Counted from the stretch's first letter, positions 1 to 5,570 are shown. The stretch: DNA of 11,766 nt from Solirubrobacterales bacterium (GCA_025964065.1 JAOPZO010000031.1:1-11766); one strand, 5' to 3'. Notes: generated by a model from the sequence alone, not told the origin. A program made the numbers and translations.

Positions 1-319
1 AGGTCCCGGTGGGCAGGACGGGGTCGACGCTCGCGCGGACGTCGACGCCGCTCGCGGTGAGCTCCGCGACGGCCGCGCGACCGGCCGGGTCATCGCCGAC
101 GCGGACGACGAGCACGGCCGGGACGCCCCGGTCCGCGAGCCAGGCCGCGACGTTCGCGGCGCCCCCGCCCCCGTGCATCCGGACGGACGCGGCGGCGTCG
201 GAGCCGCGCGTGAGCGGCTCCCGCGCCGTGGCGACGACATCGACCATGAGGTCCCCGAGCACGACGATGCGCCCGCGCGCCGGCGGAACCTCGTGCGTGG
301 CGGTCCCCGGGGCGCTCAT
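1..319 (-). CDS. psuK: PfkB-family carbohydrate kinase, probable pseudouridine kinase (N-terminal part, runs off left edge)
   Basis: Only the first 106 codons are in the window. The reading starts at ATG 319 and gives MSAPGTATHEVPPARGRIVV followed by LGDLMVD, the usual PfkB opening strand in which the Asp contacts the sugar. Around residues 52-60 there is GGGGAANVA, then a run matching PfkB signature 1 (Gly-rich, Asn, spaced glycines), and then VGDDPAG. This is the ribokinase fold that phosphorylates sugars and nucleosides at a 5'-type hydroxyl. The start lies 28 nt after the psuG stop on the same strand, so the two are probably one transcript. PsuK phosphorylates pseudouridine and PsuG then cleaves the product. 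The substrate assignment rests on this neighbour, because the N-terminal part alone cannot separate PsuK from ribokinase or other PfkB enzymes. There is no clear Shine-Dalgarno. GTG at 334 in the same frame is an alternative start. Confidence 0.8.
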   Translation of the reverse strand, partial: MSAPGTATHEVPPARGRIVVLGDLMVDVVATAREPLTRGSDAAASVRMHGGGGAANVAAWLADRGVPAVLVVRVGDDPAGRAAVAELTASGVDVRASVDPVLPTGT

Positions 320-347
320 GGGCGTGCGGCGCACCGCGCAGCGCGGC

Positions 348-1244
348 TCATCCCGCCGCGGCCACGGCGATGCGGGCGGCGAGGCGGGCGTTCGCGAGCA
401 CGAGGCGGACGTTCGCGTCGCGGCTCTCGCCGCCCGTCGCCTCGTGGAAGCGCGAGAGCAGGAACGGGGTGACGTCGCGGCCGTAGATGCCCGCGACCGT
501 CGCCGCCGCGAGGGCGTCGGCGAGGACGCGGTCGTGGAGCTCGCGGTCGAGCTCCTCCTCGATCGGGTTCGCGACGACGAGTGCGCTGTCCTCGAGGTCG
601 AGGCGCGCGCGGGCGCGCAGCACGCCGACGAGCTCGTGCACGCTGTCGACCCGCCACGGGACCGCGTGGCCCGAGTCGCGGAGGTAGAAGCCCGGGAAGC
701 GATCCGTGCCGAAGCCGACGACGGCGATGCCGAGGGTCTCGAGGCGCTCGAGCGTCGCGGCGACGTCGAGGATCGACTTGACGCCGGCGCACACGACGGT
801 GATCGGCGTGCGGGCGAGCCCGACGAGGTCGGCGGACTCGTCCCAGGTCGTCGACGCCTCGCGGTGGACGCCGCCGAGGCCGCCCGTCGCGAAGAGCTCG
901 ATCCCGGCCTGGGCGGCGAGGTGGGCGGTCGCGGCGACCGTCGTCGCGCCCGTCGCGCCGCGCGCCGCGGCGATCGCGAGGTCGCGGGTGGAGCACTTCA
1001 CGACGCCGTCGCGCAGGGCGATCGCCTCGAGCGCCTCGTCGTCGAGGCCGATGCGGACGTCGCCGTCCACGAGGGCGATGGTCGCCGGGATCGCGCCCTC
1101 CGCCCGGACCGCGTCCTCGATCTCACGCGCGATGCGGAGGTTGTCGGGGCGCGGCAGGCCGTGGGAGACGATCGTCGACTCGAGCGCGACGACGGGACCG
1201 CCGGCGCGCAGGGTCGCAGCGACCTCGGGATGGACGTTCAACAT
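348..1244 (-). CDS. psuG: Pseudouridine-5'-phosphate glycosidase
   Basis: This 298-residue protein reversibly cleaves the C-glycosidic bond of pseudouridine 5'-phosphate, giving uracil and ribose 5-phosphate in the cytoplasm during pseudouridine salvage. It matches the PsuG family (about 300 residues) along its whole length. Visible blocks are ALESTIVSHGLPRPDN (19-34), PATIALVDG (53-61), KCSTRDL (83-89), FATGGLGGVHR (118-128), DESADL (135-140), CAGVKSILD (152-160) and GFGTDRFPGFYL. By comparison with E. coli PsuG, E22, K83, H127, D139 and K156 sit at the active-site positions (E31, K93, H137, D149, K166), with K156 the Schiff-base lysine. The start is ATG 1244, which places the ALEST block at the usual distance from the N-terminus. 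A TAGCGT box ends 9 nt before it, so psuG may be transcribed almost leaderless as well as by read-through from the phosphatase gene 39 nt upstream. The PfkB kinase follows. Confidence 0.95.
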   Translation of the reverse strand: MLNVHPEVAATLRAGGPVVALESTIVSHGLPRPDNLRIAREIEDAVRAEGAIPATIALVDGDVRIGLDDEALEAIALRDGVVKCSTRDLAIAAARGATGATTVAATAHLAAQAGIELFATGGLGGVHREASTTWDESADLVGLARTPITVVCAGVKSILDVAATLERLETLGIAVVGFGTDRFPGFYLRDSGHAVPWRVDSVHELVGVLRARARLDLEDSALVVANPIEEELDRELHDRVLADALAAATVAGIYGRDVTPFLLSRFHEATGGESRDANVRLVLANARLAARIAVAAAG

Positions 1245-1253
1245 GAGCCGCCC

Positions 1254-1259
1254 ACGCTA
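1254..1259 (-). promoter_or_regulatory. Possible -10 box for near-leaderless psuG transcription
   Basis: On the minus strand TAGCGT fits the TAnnnT form of actinobacterial -10 elements and lies at -15 to -10 from the psuG ATG. A transcript would begin within a few bases of the start codon, consistent with the lack of a Shine-Dalgarno. No convincing -35 is visible. The call rests on the pattern only. Confidence 0.4.
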
Positions 1260-1283
1260 GGAGGTGGCGCGCGCGGACGCGTC

Positions 1284-1766
1284 TCAGCCCGTGGCGGCGC
1301 GCTTCACGAGCCGCTCGAGCAGCCCTGCGCAGGAGGCCTCGATGATGTCGAGCACCTGCTCGAACCCGCCCTCGCCGAGGTACGGGTCGGGGACGTCCAG
1401 CTCGCCGGCCGCGGCGGGAGCCGGGTCGAACTCGCGCAGGAGCCGCACCTTCTCGGCGGCCGCGGCGCTCGGGGCGATCGCGAGGAGCGCGGCGGCGTTC
1501 CGGCGGTCGGCGCACAGCAGGAGGTCCCAGGCGTCGAAGTCCGCGGTGGTGACCTGGCGGGCGGCGCCCTCGAGCCTCGTGCCGCCTGCCGCCGCGGCGG
1601 CGGTCGAGCGCGCGTCGGGCGGGCTGCCGACGTGCCAGTCGCCGGTCCCGGCCGAGTCGACGACGACGTCGTCGCCGAGCCCGGCCTCCTCGACCATGCG
1701 GCGCATCACGGCCTCGCCGGTCGGCGAGCGGCAGATGTTCCCGAGGCAGACGAAGAGCAGGCGCAC
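1284..1766 (-). CDS. Low-molecular-weight protein tyrosine phosphatase
   Basis: This 160-residue cytoplasmic phosphatase removes phosphate from phosphotyrosine (or acts as an arsenate-reductase-like relative) through a cysteinyl-phosphate intermediate. The P-loop is right at the N-terminus, VCLGNICRSP, with nucleophile C7 and R13 of the CX5R signature; C12 is the second cysteine typical of the family. The general acid is D127 in VPDPY, placed about 120 residues after the loop as expected. DSAGTG (37-42) is another family block. The usual MDxxN segment reads ADRRN here (86-90), a mild divergence. The start is GTG 1766, which puts the catalytic cysteine at position 7 as in known family members. 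It is the first gene of the minus-strand cluster, 39 nt ahead of psuG, and is divergent from the lipoprotein gene. The physiological substrate cannot be read from the sequence; relatives control exopolysaccharide kinases or stress signalling. Confidence 0.93.
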   Translation of the reverse strand: MRLLFVCLGNICRSPTGEAVMRRMVEEAGLGDDVVVDSAGTGDWHVGSPPDARSTAAAAAGGTRLEGAARQVTTADFDAWDLLLCADRRNAAALLAIAPSAAAAEKVRLLREFDPAPAAAGELDVPDPYLGEGGFEQVLDIIEASCAGLLERLVKRAATG

Positions 1767-1772
1767 GCGCCC

Positions 1773-1778
1773 ACGATG
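1773..1778 (-). promoter_or_regulatory. Possible -10 box, leaderless start of the tyrosine phosphatase gene
   Basis: Minus-strand CATCGT occupies exactly -12 to -7 relative to the GTG start at 1766, with the A at -11 and T at -7 that matter most in -10 elements. No Shine-Dalgarno precedes the gene, so a leaderless transcript is likely. Confidence 0.4.
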
Positions 1779-1798
1779 ACACCCGCCTCCCGGAGCGC

Positions 1799-1804
1799 CA
1801 CGAT
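1799..1804 (+). promoter_or_regulatory. Possible -10 box, leaderless start of the lipoprotein gene
   Basis: CACGAT occupies -12 to -7 relative to GTG 1811, mirroring the arrangement of the divergent phosphatase gene. The octamer CCACGATG that carries it occurs twice in this 44-bp gap (1771-1778 and 1798-1805). No Shine-Dalgarno is present unless the GGGGG run immediately before the start is used. Confidence 0.4.
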
Positions 1805-1810
1805 GGGGGC

Positions 1811-2269
1811 GTGCGCCGCCTGCTCGTCGTCATCGCCGCCCTCGCGCTCGCCGGCGCCGGCTGCGGCAGCGACGGCGCCGGCGAAAGCCCTCCCGGCGGG
1901 CCGAGCGCGTCCACGACGTCGCCGCCCACCGCGACTGCGCCGGAGCCCGAGCGGCGCACTCCTGCCGCCCCCACGCCGCTCGAGCCCGCGCGCTGCACGC
2001 CAGCCATGGGCCCGACGTGCGTCGCCCACACGGGCCGCGTGCTGGCCATCGAGTCGGTCGACTCCGACGGGGACGGCGACCTGCACGTGATCGCCGCGGG
2101 CGGTTCGGTCACCGCGCCCGGCATCACGGTCTTCGACGTCTCGAAGGTCCTGCGCCCGGCGGAGGATCCGCGCCCCGGGGACCGCGTCACGGGCGCCGGC
2201 CCCGTCTTCCGCGGCTCCTTCCGGCAGCGGCAGGTCGAGGTCCGCACCTTCCGCGTCGCGGCGCCGTGA
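1811..2269 (+). CDS. Small secreted lipoprotein of unknown function
   Basis: This 152-residue protein starts at GTG 1811. The N-terminus is a lipoprotein signal: MRR, a hydrophobic stretch LLVVIAALALAG, then AGC with the lipidated cysteine at C18. Gly at -3 is less usual than Leu but is tolerated in actinobacteria. Residues about 20-60 are a low-complexity Ser/Thr/Pro/Ala linker, typical of proteins held away from the membrane. The C-terminal part (about 63-152) looks like a small beta-rich domain: GRVLAIESVD, an Asp/Gly turn DSDGDGD, then alternating strands ending RQVEVRTFRV. That pattern is compatible with an OB-type barrel, but this is inference. Two cysteines (C62, C70) could form a disulphide outside the cell. 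I do not recognise the family and assign no function. It is divergent from the phosphatase gene and co-directional with the cyclase gene 95 nt downstream. Confidence 0.8.
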   Translation: MRRLLVVIAALALAGAGCGSDGAGESPPGGPSASTTSPPTATAPEPERRTPAAPTPLEPARCTPAMGPTCVAHTGRVLAIESVDSDGDGDLHVIAAGGSVTAPGITVFDVSKVLRPAEDPRPGDRVTGAGPVFRGSFRQRQVEVRTFRVAAP

Positions 2270-2328
2270 CGGGAAACGCCAACCGGTGCCTCCGCCGCTC
2301 AAGCCGACGACGGTTGCGGCCGATTCCC
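2270..2328 (+). promoter_or_regulatory. Nested inverted repeats between the lipoprotein and cyclase genes
   Basis: GGGAA (2271-2275) pairs with TTCCC (2324-2328), and inside it CAACCG (2280-2285) pairs with CGGTTG (2311-2316). The structure starts right after the lipoprotein stop and overlaps the sigma-28-like promoter boxes. It could be a terminator-like hairpin, although there is no T-tract, or an operator over the cyclase promoter. Confidence 0.35.
2297..2326 (+). promoter_or_regulatory. Sigma-28 (FliA/SigD/WhiG)-like promoter of the diguanylate cyclase gene
   Basis: GCTCAAG (2297-2303), 15 nt, then GCCGATTC (2319-2326). This resembles the sigma-28 class consensus TAAA-N15-GCCGATAA, with the -10 box nearly perfect. 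A transcript would start near 2333, about 30 nt before the cyclase ATG. The same heptamer with a similar spacing precedes the second c-di-GMP gene at 5571. Confidence 0.5.
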
Positions 2329-2334
2329 CACCGG

Positions 2335-2361
2335 ATGGCGCACACCCCCGGAACGGGCTGA
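2335..2361 (+). CDS. Possible eight-codon upstream ORF ahead of the cyclase
   Basis: ATG at 2335 opens MAHTPGTG and stops at TGA 2359-2361, three bases before the cyclase ATG. If transcription starts about 7 nt after the GCCGATTC box, this ATG is at or near the 5' end, so the mini-ORF could be read as a leaderless message and pass ribosomes on to the cyclase. Its last codons cover GGAACGGG (2350-2357), the only Shine-Dalgarno-like run for the cyclase. It may be chance; the evidence is position alone. Confidence 0.25.
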   Translation: MAHTPGTG

Positions 2362-2364
2362 ACC

Positions 2365-3231
2365 ATGTGGGTCTGGAGCGCCCTCGCGAGCCTGACGATC
2401 GCCCTGACCTACTTCGCGGTCTCGTACTTCATCGCCCGCGGCCTCATCGCGAGCCACCAGCTCCGCTCGAACGCGCTGGGCCTCGGGACGGCGATGATCT
2501 TCTTCTCCTGCGGCTTCGGCCACCTGCTCCACGCGGAGCACGCGCTGCTCGACGACGGGACCCGCTTCCGGGGCGCCGTCGACCTCCACATGACGGTCTG
2601 GGACGCGTCCACGGCCGCGATCGCGGTCTGGTACCTCTCGATGCGCCGGCGCTACGGCCAGCTCCTCCACAGCCCCTCGCTCTTCGAGGACCACACACGG
2701 GTCGCCGCCGAGAGCGAGGCGCGGCACGCCGCGACCCACGACCACCTCACCGACCTCCCGAACCGCCAGGCGCTCTTCGAGGCGCTCGAGCACGCGCTCG
2801 ACCCGCGCCACGGGCCCGGCACCCGCGCGCTGCTCTTCATCGACCTCGACGGCTTCAAGGAGGTCAACGACCGCCACGGCCACCTCACGGGCGACGCCGT
2901 CCTGATCGCCGCGTCCGAGCGCCTGCGCCGCGCGCGCCGGGCCAGCGACGTGCTCGCGCGTCTCGGCGGCGACGAGTTCGTCGTGCTCCTGCAGGGCGCG
3001 AGCACGGCCGAGGAGGCGATCGCGGTGGCGATGCGCCACGCCGACGCGCTGTCCGCCCCCTTCGAGATCGGCGGCGCGACCATCTCGATCACGACGAGCA
3101 TCGGCATCGCGCTCGCCGAGCCCGGCGAGGCGACCGCGGCGGAGCTCCTGCACCGCGCGGACATAGCGATGTACGACGCGAAGAACGACGGTCCCGGCCG
3201 CCACCGGCTGCACGCCCGGCAGTCGGCCTGA
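2365..3231 (+). CDS. Membrane diguanylate cyclase with ETR1-like three-helix sensor domain
   Basis: This 288-residue inner-membrane enzyme makes c-di-GMP from two GTP. Residues about 3-26, 36-57 and 78-93 are three membrane helices. A linker follows, then a GGDEF domain from about 121 (HDHLTDLPNR) to 280 (DIAMYDAK). Active-site features are present: FIDLDGFKEVND (158-169), the GGDEF motif at 201-205, and the product-inhibition I-site R192xxD195 five residues before it. The sensor resembles the ethylene-binding domain of plant ETR1: helix 1 has IALTYF (ETR1 IALAYF), helix 2 has CGFGH (ETR1 CGATH) with C49 and H53 at the copper-ligand positions, and Y16-to-C49 is 33 residues as in ETR1 Y32-to-C65. 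ETR1 D25 and P36 correspond to S9 and S20 here. The ligand is unknown; copper or haem-free metal sensing is possible. The start is ATG 2365, which gives a complete first helix. It is preceded by a sigma-28-like promoter and a mini-ORF. Confidence 0.93.
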   Translation: MWVWSALASLTIALTYFAVSYFIARGLIASHQLRSNALGLGTAMIFFSCGFGHLLHAEHALLDDGTRFRGAVDLHMTVWDASTAAIAVWYLSMRRRYGQLLHSPSLFEDHTRVAAESEARHAATHDHLTDLPNRQALFEALEHALDPRHGPGTRALLFIDLDGFKEVNDRHGHLTGDAVLIAASERLRRARRASDVLARLGGDEFVVLLQGASTAEEAIAVAMRHADALSAPFEIGGATISITTSIGIALAEPGEATAAELLHRADIAMYDAKNDGPGRHRLHARQSA

Positions 3232-3254
3232 CGCGACACGACGAAAGGTCTTCC

Positions 3255-3270
3255 TGCCCGATTCCGGGCA
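3255..3270 (+). repeat. Perfect 6-bp hairpin after the cyclase gene
   Basis: TGCCCG, loop ATTC, CGGGCA. It lies 23 nt after the cyclase stop and could slow or end transcription, but it is followed by AAGTCG rather than a T-run, so it is not a standard intrinsic terminator. Confidence 0.4.
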
Positions 3271-3298
3271 AAGTCGCGCAGAACCGCGTCGGACGCCC

Positions 3299-3304
3299 TA
3301 GGCT
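3299..3304 (+). promoter_or_regulatory. Possible -10 box of the 91-residue protein gene (and glmS)
   Basis: TAGGCT sits at -14 to -9 from GTG 3313 and fits TAnnnT. Translation would be nearly leaderless, matching the absence of a Shine-Dalgarno. Because glmS follows with a 10-nt gap, the same promoter probably serves both genes. An alternative CAAAG/GTCGGACG pair overlaps just upstream (3269-3295). Confidence 0.4.
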
Positions 3305-3312
3305 GCCCCGCA

Positions 3313-3588
3313 GTGCAGACGGGTCCGCAGGATCTCGAGGGGCTTCTCGAGCACCTCCAGCGCACCACGGCGATCGGGCCGGGCGAGGCCCGCCGGATCG
3401 TCGAGGACGTGCTGGCGTGGTGCTCGGAGGACACGGAGGCGTTCGTCCGCCGCCGCCATCGGGAGCTGCGCGGCCAGGGGGTCGCGAACCCCGAGGCGTT
3501 CGAGCGCATCGCCCGGGAGCTCCCCGCGCGCCGCGTCGCCGCCCCGGTGCTCTCGATCCGGCAGATCCGTCGCGTCATCTACGGCTAG
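3313..3588 (+). CDS. Small conserved-looking protein of unknown function
   Basis: This 91-residue soluble protein starts at GTG 3313. It is predicted mostly helical, rich in Arg and Glu, with no signal peptide or membrane helix. The middle holds EDVLAWCSEDTEAFVRRRHR (residues about 31-50), and the C-terminus LSIRQIRRVIYG is the kind of compact, ordered tail that is usually conserved. I recall similar small actinobacterial proteins without a function and cannot name the family. Its stop codon TAG overlaps the AGGAGG ribosome-binding site of glmS (3587-3592), and the gap between the genes is 10 nt, so the two are probably co-transcribed and may be translationally coupled. The neighbour suggests a link to amino-sugar or envelope metabolism, but nothing in the protein itself shows this. 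Confidence 0.75.
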   Translation: MQTGPQDLEGLLEHLQRTTAIGPGEARRIVEDVLAWCSEDTEAFVRRRHRELRGQGVANPEAFERIARELPARRVAAPVLSIRQIRRVIYG

Positions 3589-3592
3589 GAGG
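3587..3592 (+). promoter_or_regulatory. glmS ribosome-binding site overlapping the upstream stop codon
   Basis: AGGAGG is a perfect Shine-Dalgarno 6 nt before the glmS ATG and shares bases with the TAG stop of the upstream gene. It is the best ribosome-binding site in the window and decides the GlmS start. Confidence 0.8.
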
Positions 3593-3598
3593 CAGGGC

Positions 3599-5416
3599 AT
3601 GTGCGGGATCGTCGGCTACGTGGGCAAGCAGGACGGGGTCCCGTTCCTCCTGGAGGGGCTGCAGCGCCTCGAGTACCGCGGCTACGACTCCGCGGGGGTC
3701 GCGGCCGTGAAGAACGGGACGCTCCGGGTCCACAAGGCCGAGGGCCGCGTGCGCGGCATGGCCGACACGCTGCCGAAGAGGGTCGCCGGCCCGCTCGGCA
3801 TCGCGCACACCCGCTGGGCGACCCACGGGCCGCCGAGCGACGTGAACTCCCATCCCCACGTCGACACGGAGGGCCGTGTCGCGGTCGTCCACAACGGGAT
3901 CATCGAGAACGCCGCCGTGCTCCGCGCGGCGCTCGAGGCCGACGGCGTCGTCTTCGCCTCGGACACCGACACGGAGGTCGTCGCCCACCTCGTCGCGCGC
4001 GCCGACGGCGAGGAGCTCGAGGACCGCGTGCGGGCCGCCCTGCGCCAGGTCGAGGGCGCCTACGGCATCGCCGTCTGCGACGCCACGGTCCCCGACCGCA
4101 TCGTCGTCGCCCGCAACGGCTCGCCCGTCGTCCTCGGGGTCGGCAACGGCGAGATGTTCGTCGCCTCGGACATCGCGGCGCTCGTCCGCCACACCCAGCA
4201 GGTCGTCTTCCTCGAGGACGGCGAGCTCGCGACGGTCACCGCCGACGGCTTCCGCACCTTCACGCTCGACGCCCAGACGACGAACAAGACGGCGACGGAA
4301 GTCGACGTCACCGACGACGACTACTCCCGCGGCGGCCACGCGCACTACCTCCGCAAGGAGATCGGCGACCAGCCCGAGGCCGTGCGCGGCACCCTGCGCG
4401 GCCGGCTCGACCACCGCTTCGCGACCTCGCGCCTGGGCGGCCTGGAGATCAACGCGCGCGAGCTGCGCGCGATCCGCCGCGTGAAGATCCTGGGCTGCGG
4501 CTCGGCGTACTACTCCGGCATCGCCGGGGCGCACCTCATCGAGACGGTCGCGCGGCTCCCCGCCGACGCCGAGCCCGCCTCGGAGTTCCGCTACCGCTCG
4601 CCCGTCATCGACCCCGAGACGCTCTACGTCGCGGTCTCGCAGTCCGGCGAGACGGCCGACACGCTCGGGGCGGTGCAGGAGGTGCAGCGCAAGGGCGGCC
4701 GGGTCCTCGGGATCGTCAACGTCGTCGGCTCCTCGATCGCCCGGGCGACCGACAGCGGCATCTACCTCCACGCGGGACCGGAGGTCTCCGTCGCCTCGAC
4801 GAAGGCCTACACCTGCACGCTCACCGCGTTCGCGCTCCTGGCGCTCCACCTCGGCCGCGTCCGCGACCTCGGCCCGGGCGACGGCGAGCGGCTCATCGCG
4901 GGCCTCGAGGCGCTTCCCGCGCAGATCGAGGAGGTTCTCGAGACCGAGGAGCACATCGCCGCGGTCGCCGGGCGGATCGCGGACGCCACCAGCGCGTTCT
5001 TCATCGGCCGCGTCGCGGGCTTCCCCGTCGCGCTCGAGGGCGCGCAGAAGCTCAAGGAGATCTCCTACGTGCACGCGGAGGCCTACCCCGCCTCGGAGCT
5101 GAAGCACGGGCCGCTCGCGCTCATCACGCCCGACCTGCCGACGATCGCCGTGGTGCCGGACGACCAGATGCTCGAGAAGAACCGCAGCGCGCTGCAGCAG
5201 GTCGCCGCGCGCGGCGGACGCCTCGTCGTGGTCGGGCACTCCGACCCGGGCGACGGCGTGGCGGACGACGTCCTCCTCGTCCCGAGAAGCGAGCCGGAGC
5301 TCGACCCGATCCTGCTCGGGATCCCCCTGCAGCTCCTCGCCTATCACGCGGCCGTCGCGCTCGGCCGGGACGTGGACCAGCCCCGGAACCTCGCCAAGTC
5401 GGTCACCGTGGAGTAG
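3599..5416 (+). CDS. glmS: Glutamine--fructose-6-phosphate aminotransferase (isomerizing)
   Basis: This 605-residue cytoplasmic enzyme turns fructose 6-phosphate and glutamine into glucosamine 6-phosphate and glutamate, the committed step to UDP-GlcNAc and peptidoglycan. The N-terminus MCGIVGYVG exposes catalytic C2 after Met removal. The class II glutaminase domain spans about 2-220, with HTRWATHG (70-77) and NGIIEN (99-104). Two SIS domains follow: the first has CGSAYYSG (about 299-306), SQSGETADT (about 347) and SVASTKAYT (about 396); the second has AEAYPASELKHGPLAL (about 493-508). The C-terminus DQPRNLAKSVTVE keeps the sugar-binding lysine K600. Length and motif order match the family (E. 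coli, 608 residues). The start is fixed by the strong AGGAGG at 3587-3592, six bases before ATG, and by the need for Cys at position 2. It is the second gene after the 91-residue protein. I see no glmS ribozyme, as expected outside Firmicutes. Confidence 0.98.
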   Translation: MCGIVGYVGKQDGVPFLLEGLQRLEYRGYDSAGVAAVKNGTLRVHKAEGRVRGMADTLPKRVAGPLGIAHTRWATHGPPSDVNSHPHVDTEGRVAVVHNGIIENAAVLRAALEADGVVFASDTDTEVVAHLVARADGEELEDRVRAALRQVEGAYGIAVCDATVPDRIVVARNGSPVVLGVGNGEMFVASDIAALVRHTQQVVFLEDGELATVTADGFRTFTLDAQTTNKTATEVDVTDDDYSRGGHAHYLRKEIGDQPEAVRGTLRGRLDHRFATSRLGGLEINARELRAIRRVKILGCGSAYYSGIAGAHLIETVARLPADAEPASEFRYRSPVIDPETLYVAVSQSGETADTLGAVQEVQRKGGRVLGIVNVVGSSIARATDSGIYLHAGPEVSVASTKAYTCTLTAFALLALHLGRVRDLGPGDGERLIAGLEALPAQIEEVLETEEHIAAVAGRIADATSAFFIGRVAGFPVALEGAQKLKEISYVHAEAYPASELKHGPLALITPDLPTIAVVPDDQMLEKNRSALQQVAARGGRLVVVGHSDPGDGVADDVLLVPRSEPELDPILLGIPLQLLAYHAAVALGRDVDQPRNLAKSVTVE

Positions 5417-5424
5417 CGGGGAAC

Positions 5425-5430
5425 TAGCAT
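5425..5430 (+). promoter_or_regulatory. Probable -10 box of tRNA-Ser
   Basis: TAGCAT lies 11 nt before the first base of the tRNA and 8 nt after the glmS stop. It also sits in the loop and one arm of a small dyad, GGGGA (5418-5422) and TCCCC (5430-5434), which could act as a weak end point for glmS transcripts. No clear -35 is seen within the glmS 3' end. Confidence 0.45.
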
Positions 5431-5441
5431 CCCCTCACCCT

Positions 5442-5528
5442 GGAGGGGTGGCAGAGCGGTTGAATGCGCCGGTCTTGAAAACCGGTGGGCCCGAGAGGGT
5501 CTCGCGGGTTCGAATCCCGCCCCCTCCG
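5442..5528 (+). tRNA. tRNA-Ser (anticodon UGA)
   Basis: The 87-nt cloverleaf folds with acceptor GGAGGGG (5442-5448) pairing CCCCTCC (5521-5527) and discriminator G at 5528. The anticodon stem is CCGGT/ACCGG with loop CTTGAAA, giving anticodon TGA at 5476-5478, which reads UCA (and possibly other UCN) codons. The long variable arm TGGGCCCGAGAGGGTCTC is characteristic of class II serine tRNAs, and the T arm is GCGGG-TTCGAAT-CCCGC. No CCA is encoded; the next bases are CT, so the tail must be added by the nucleotidyltransferase. It is a single tRNA, not a cluster. Confidence 0.97.
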
Positions 5529-5570
5529 CTGGACCTGCCTGAGCGGCAACGCGCCATCACGCGGCGGTCG

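Noticed and set aside
9..2090. Long plus-strand open frame of 693 codons across the psuG/phosphatase region
   Set aside because: It is antisense to PsuG and the phosphatase, low in complexity (Arg/Ala/Gly/Glu runs) and matches no family. High-GC genes commonly leave such open frames.
3244..3300. Possible c-di-GMP (GEMM) riboswitch after the cyclase gene, because of GGGCAAAG and GGACGC
   Set aside because: The tetraloop, receptor and the conserved spacing of the GEMM-I core are missing, and the element lies downstream of the cyclase rather than before it. The match is to short fragments only.
3232..3598. glmS ribozyme upstream of glmS
   Set aside because: The region is occupied by a coding gene ending 10 nt before glmS, and none of the ribozyme core is visible.
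3575..5347. Minus-strand 590-codon open frame opposite glmS
   Set aside because: GlmS in the other strand is unambiguous and complete; this frame is a compositional shadow.
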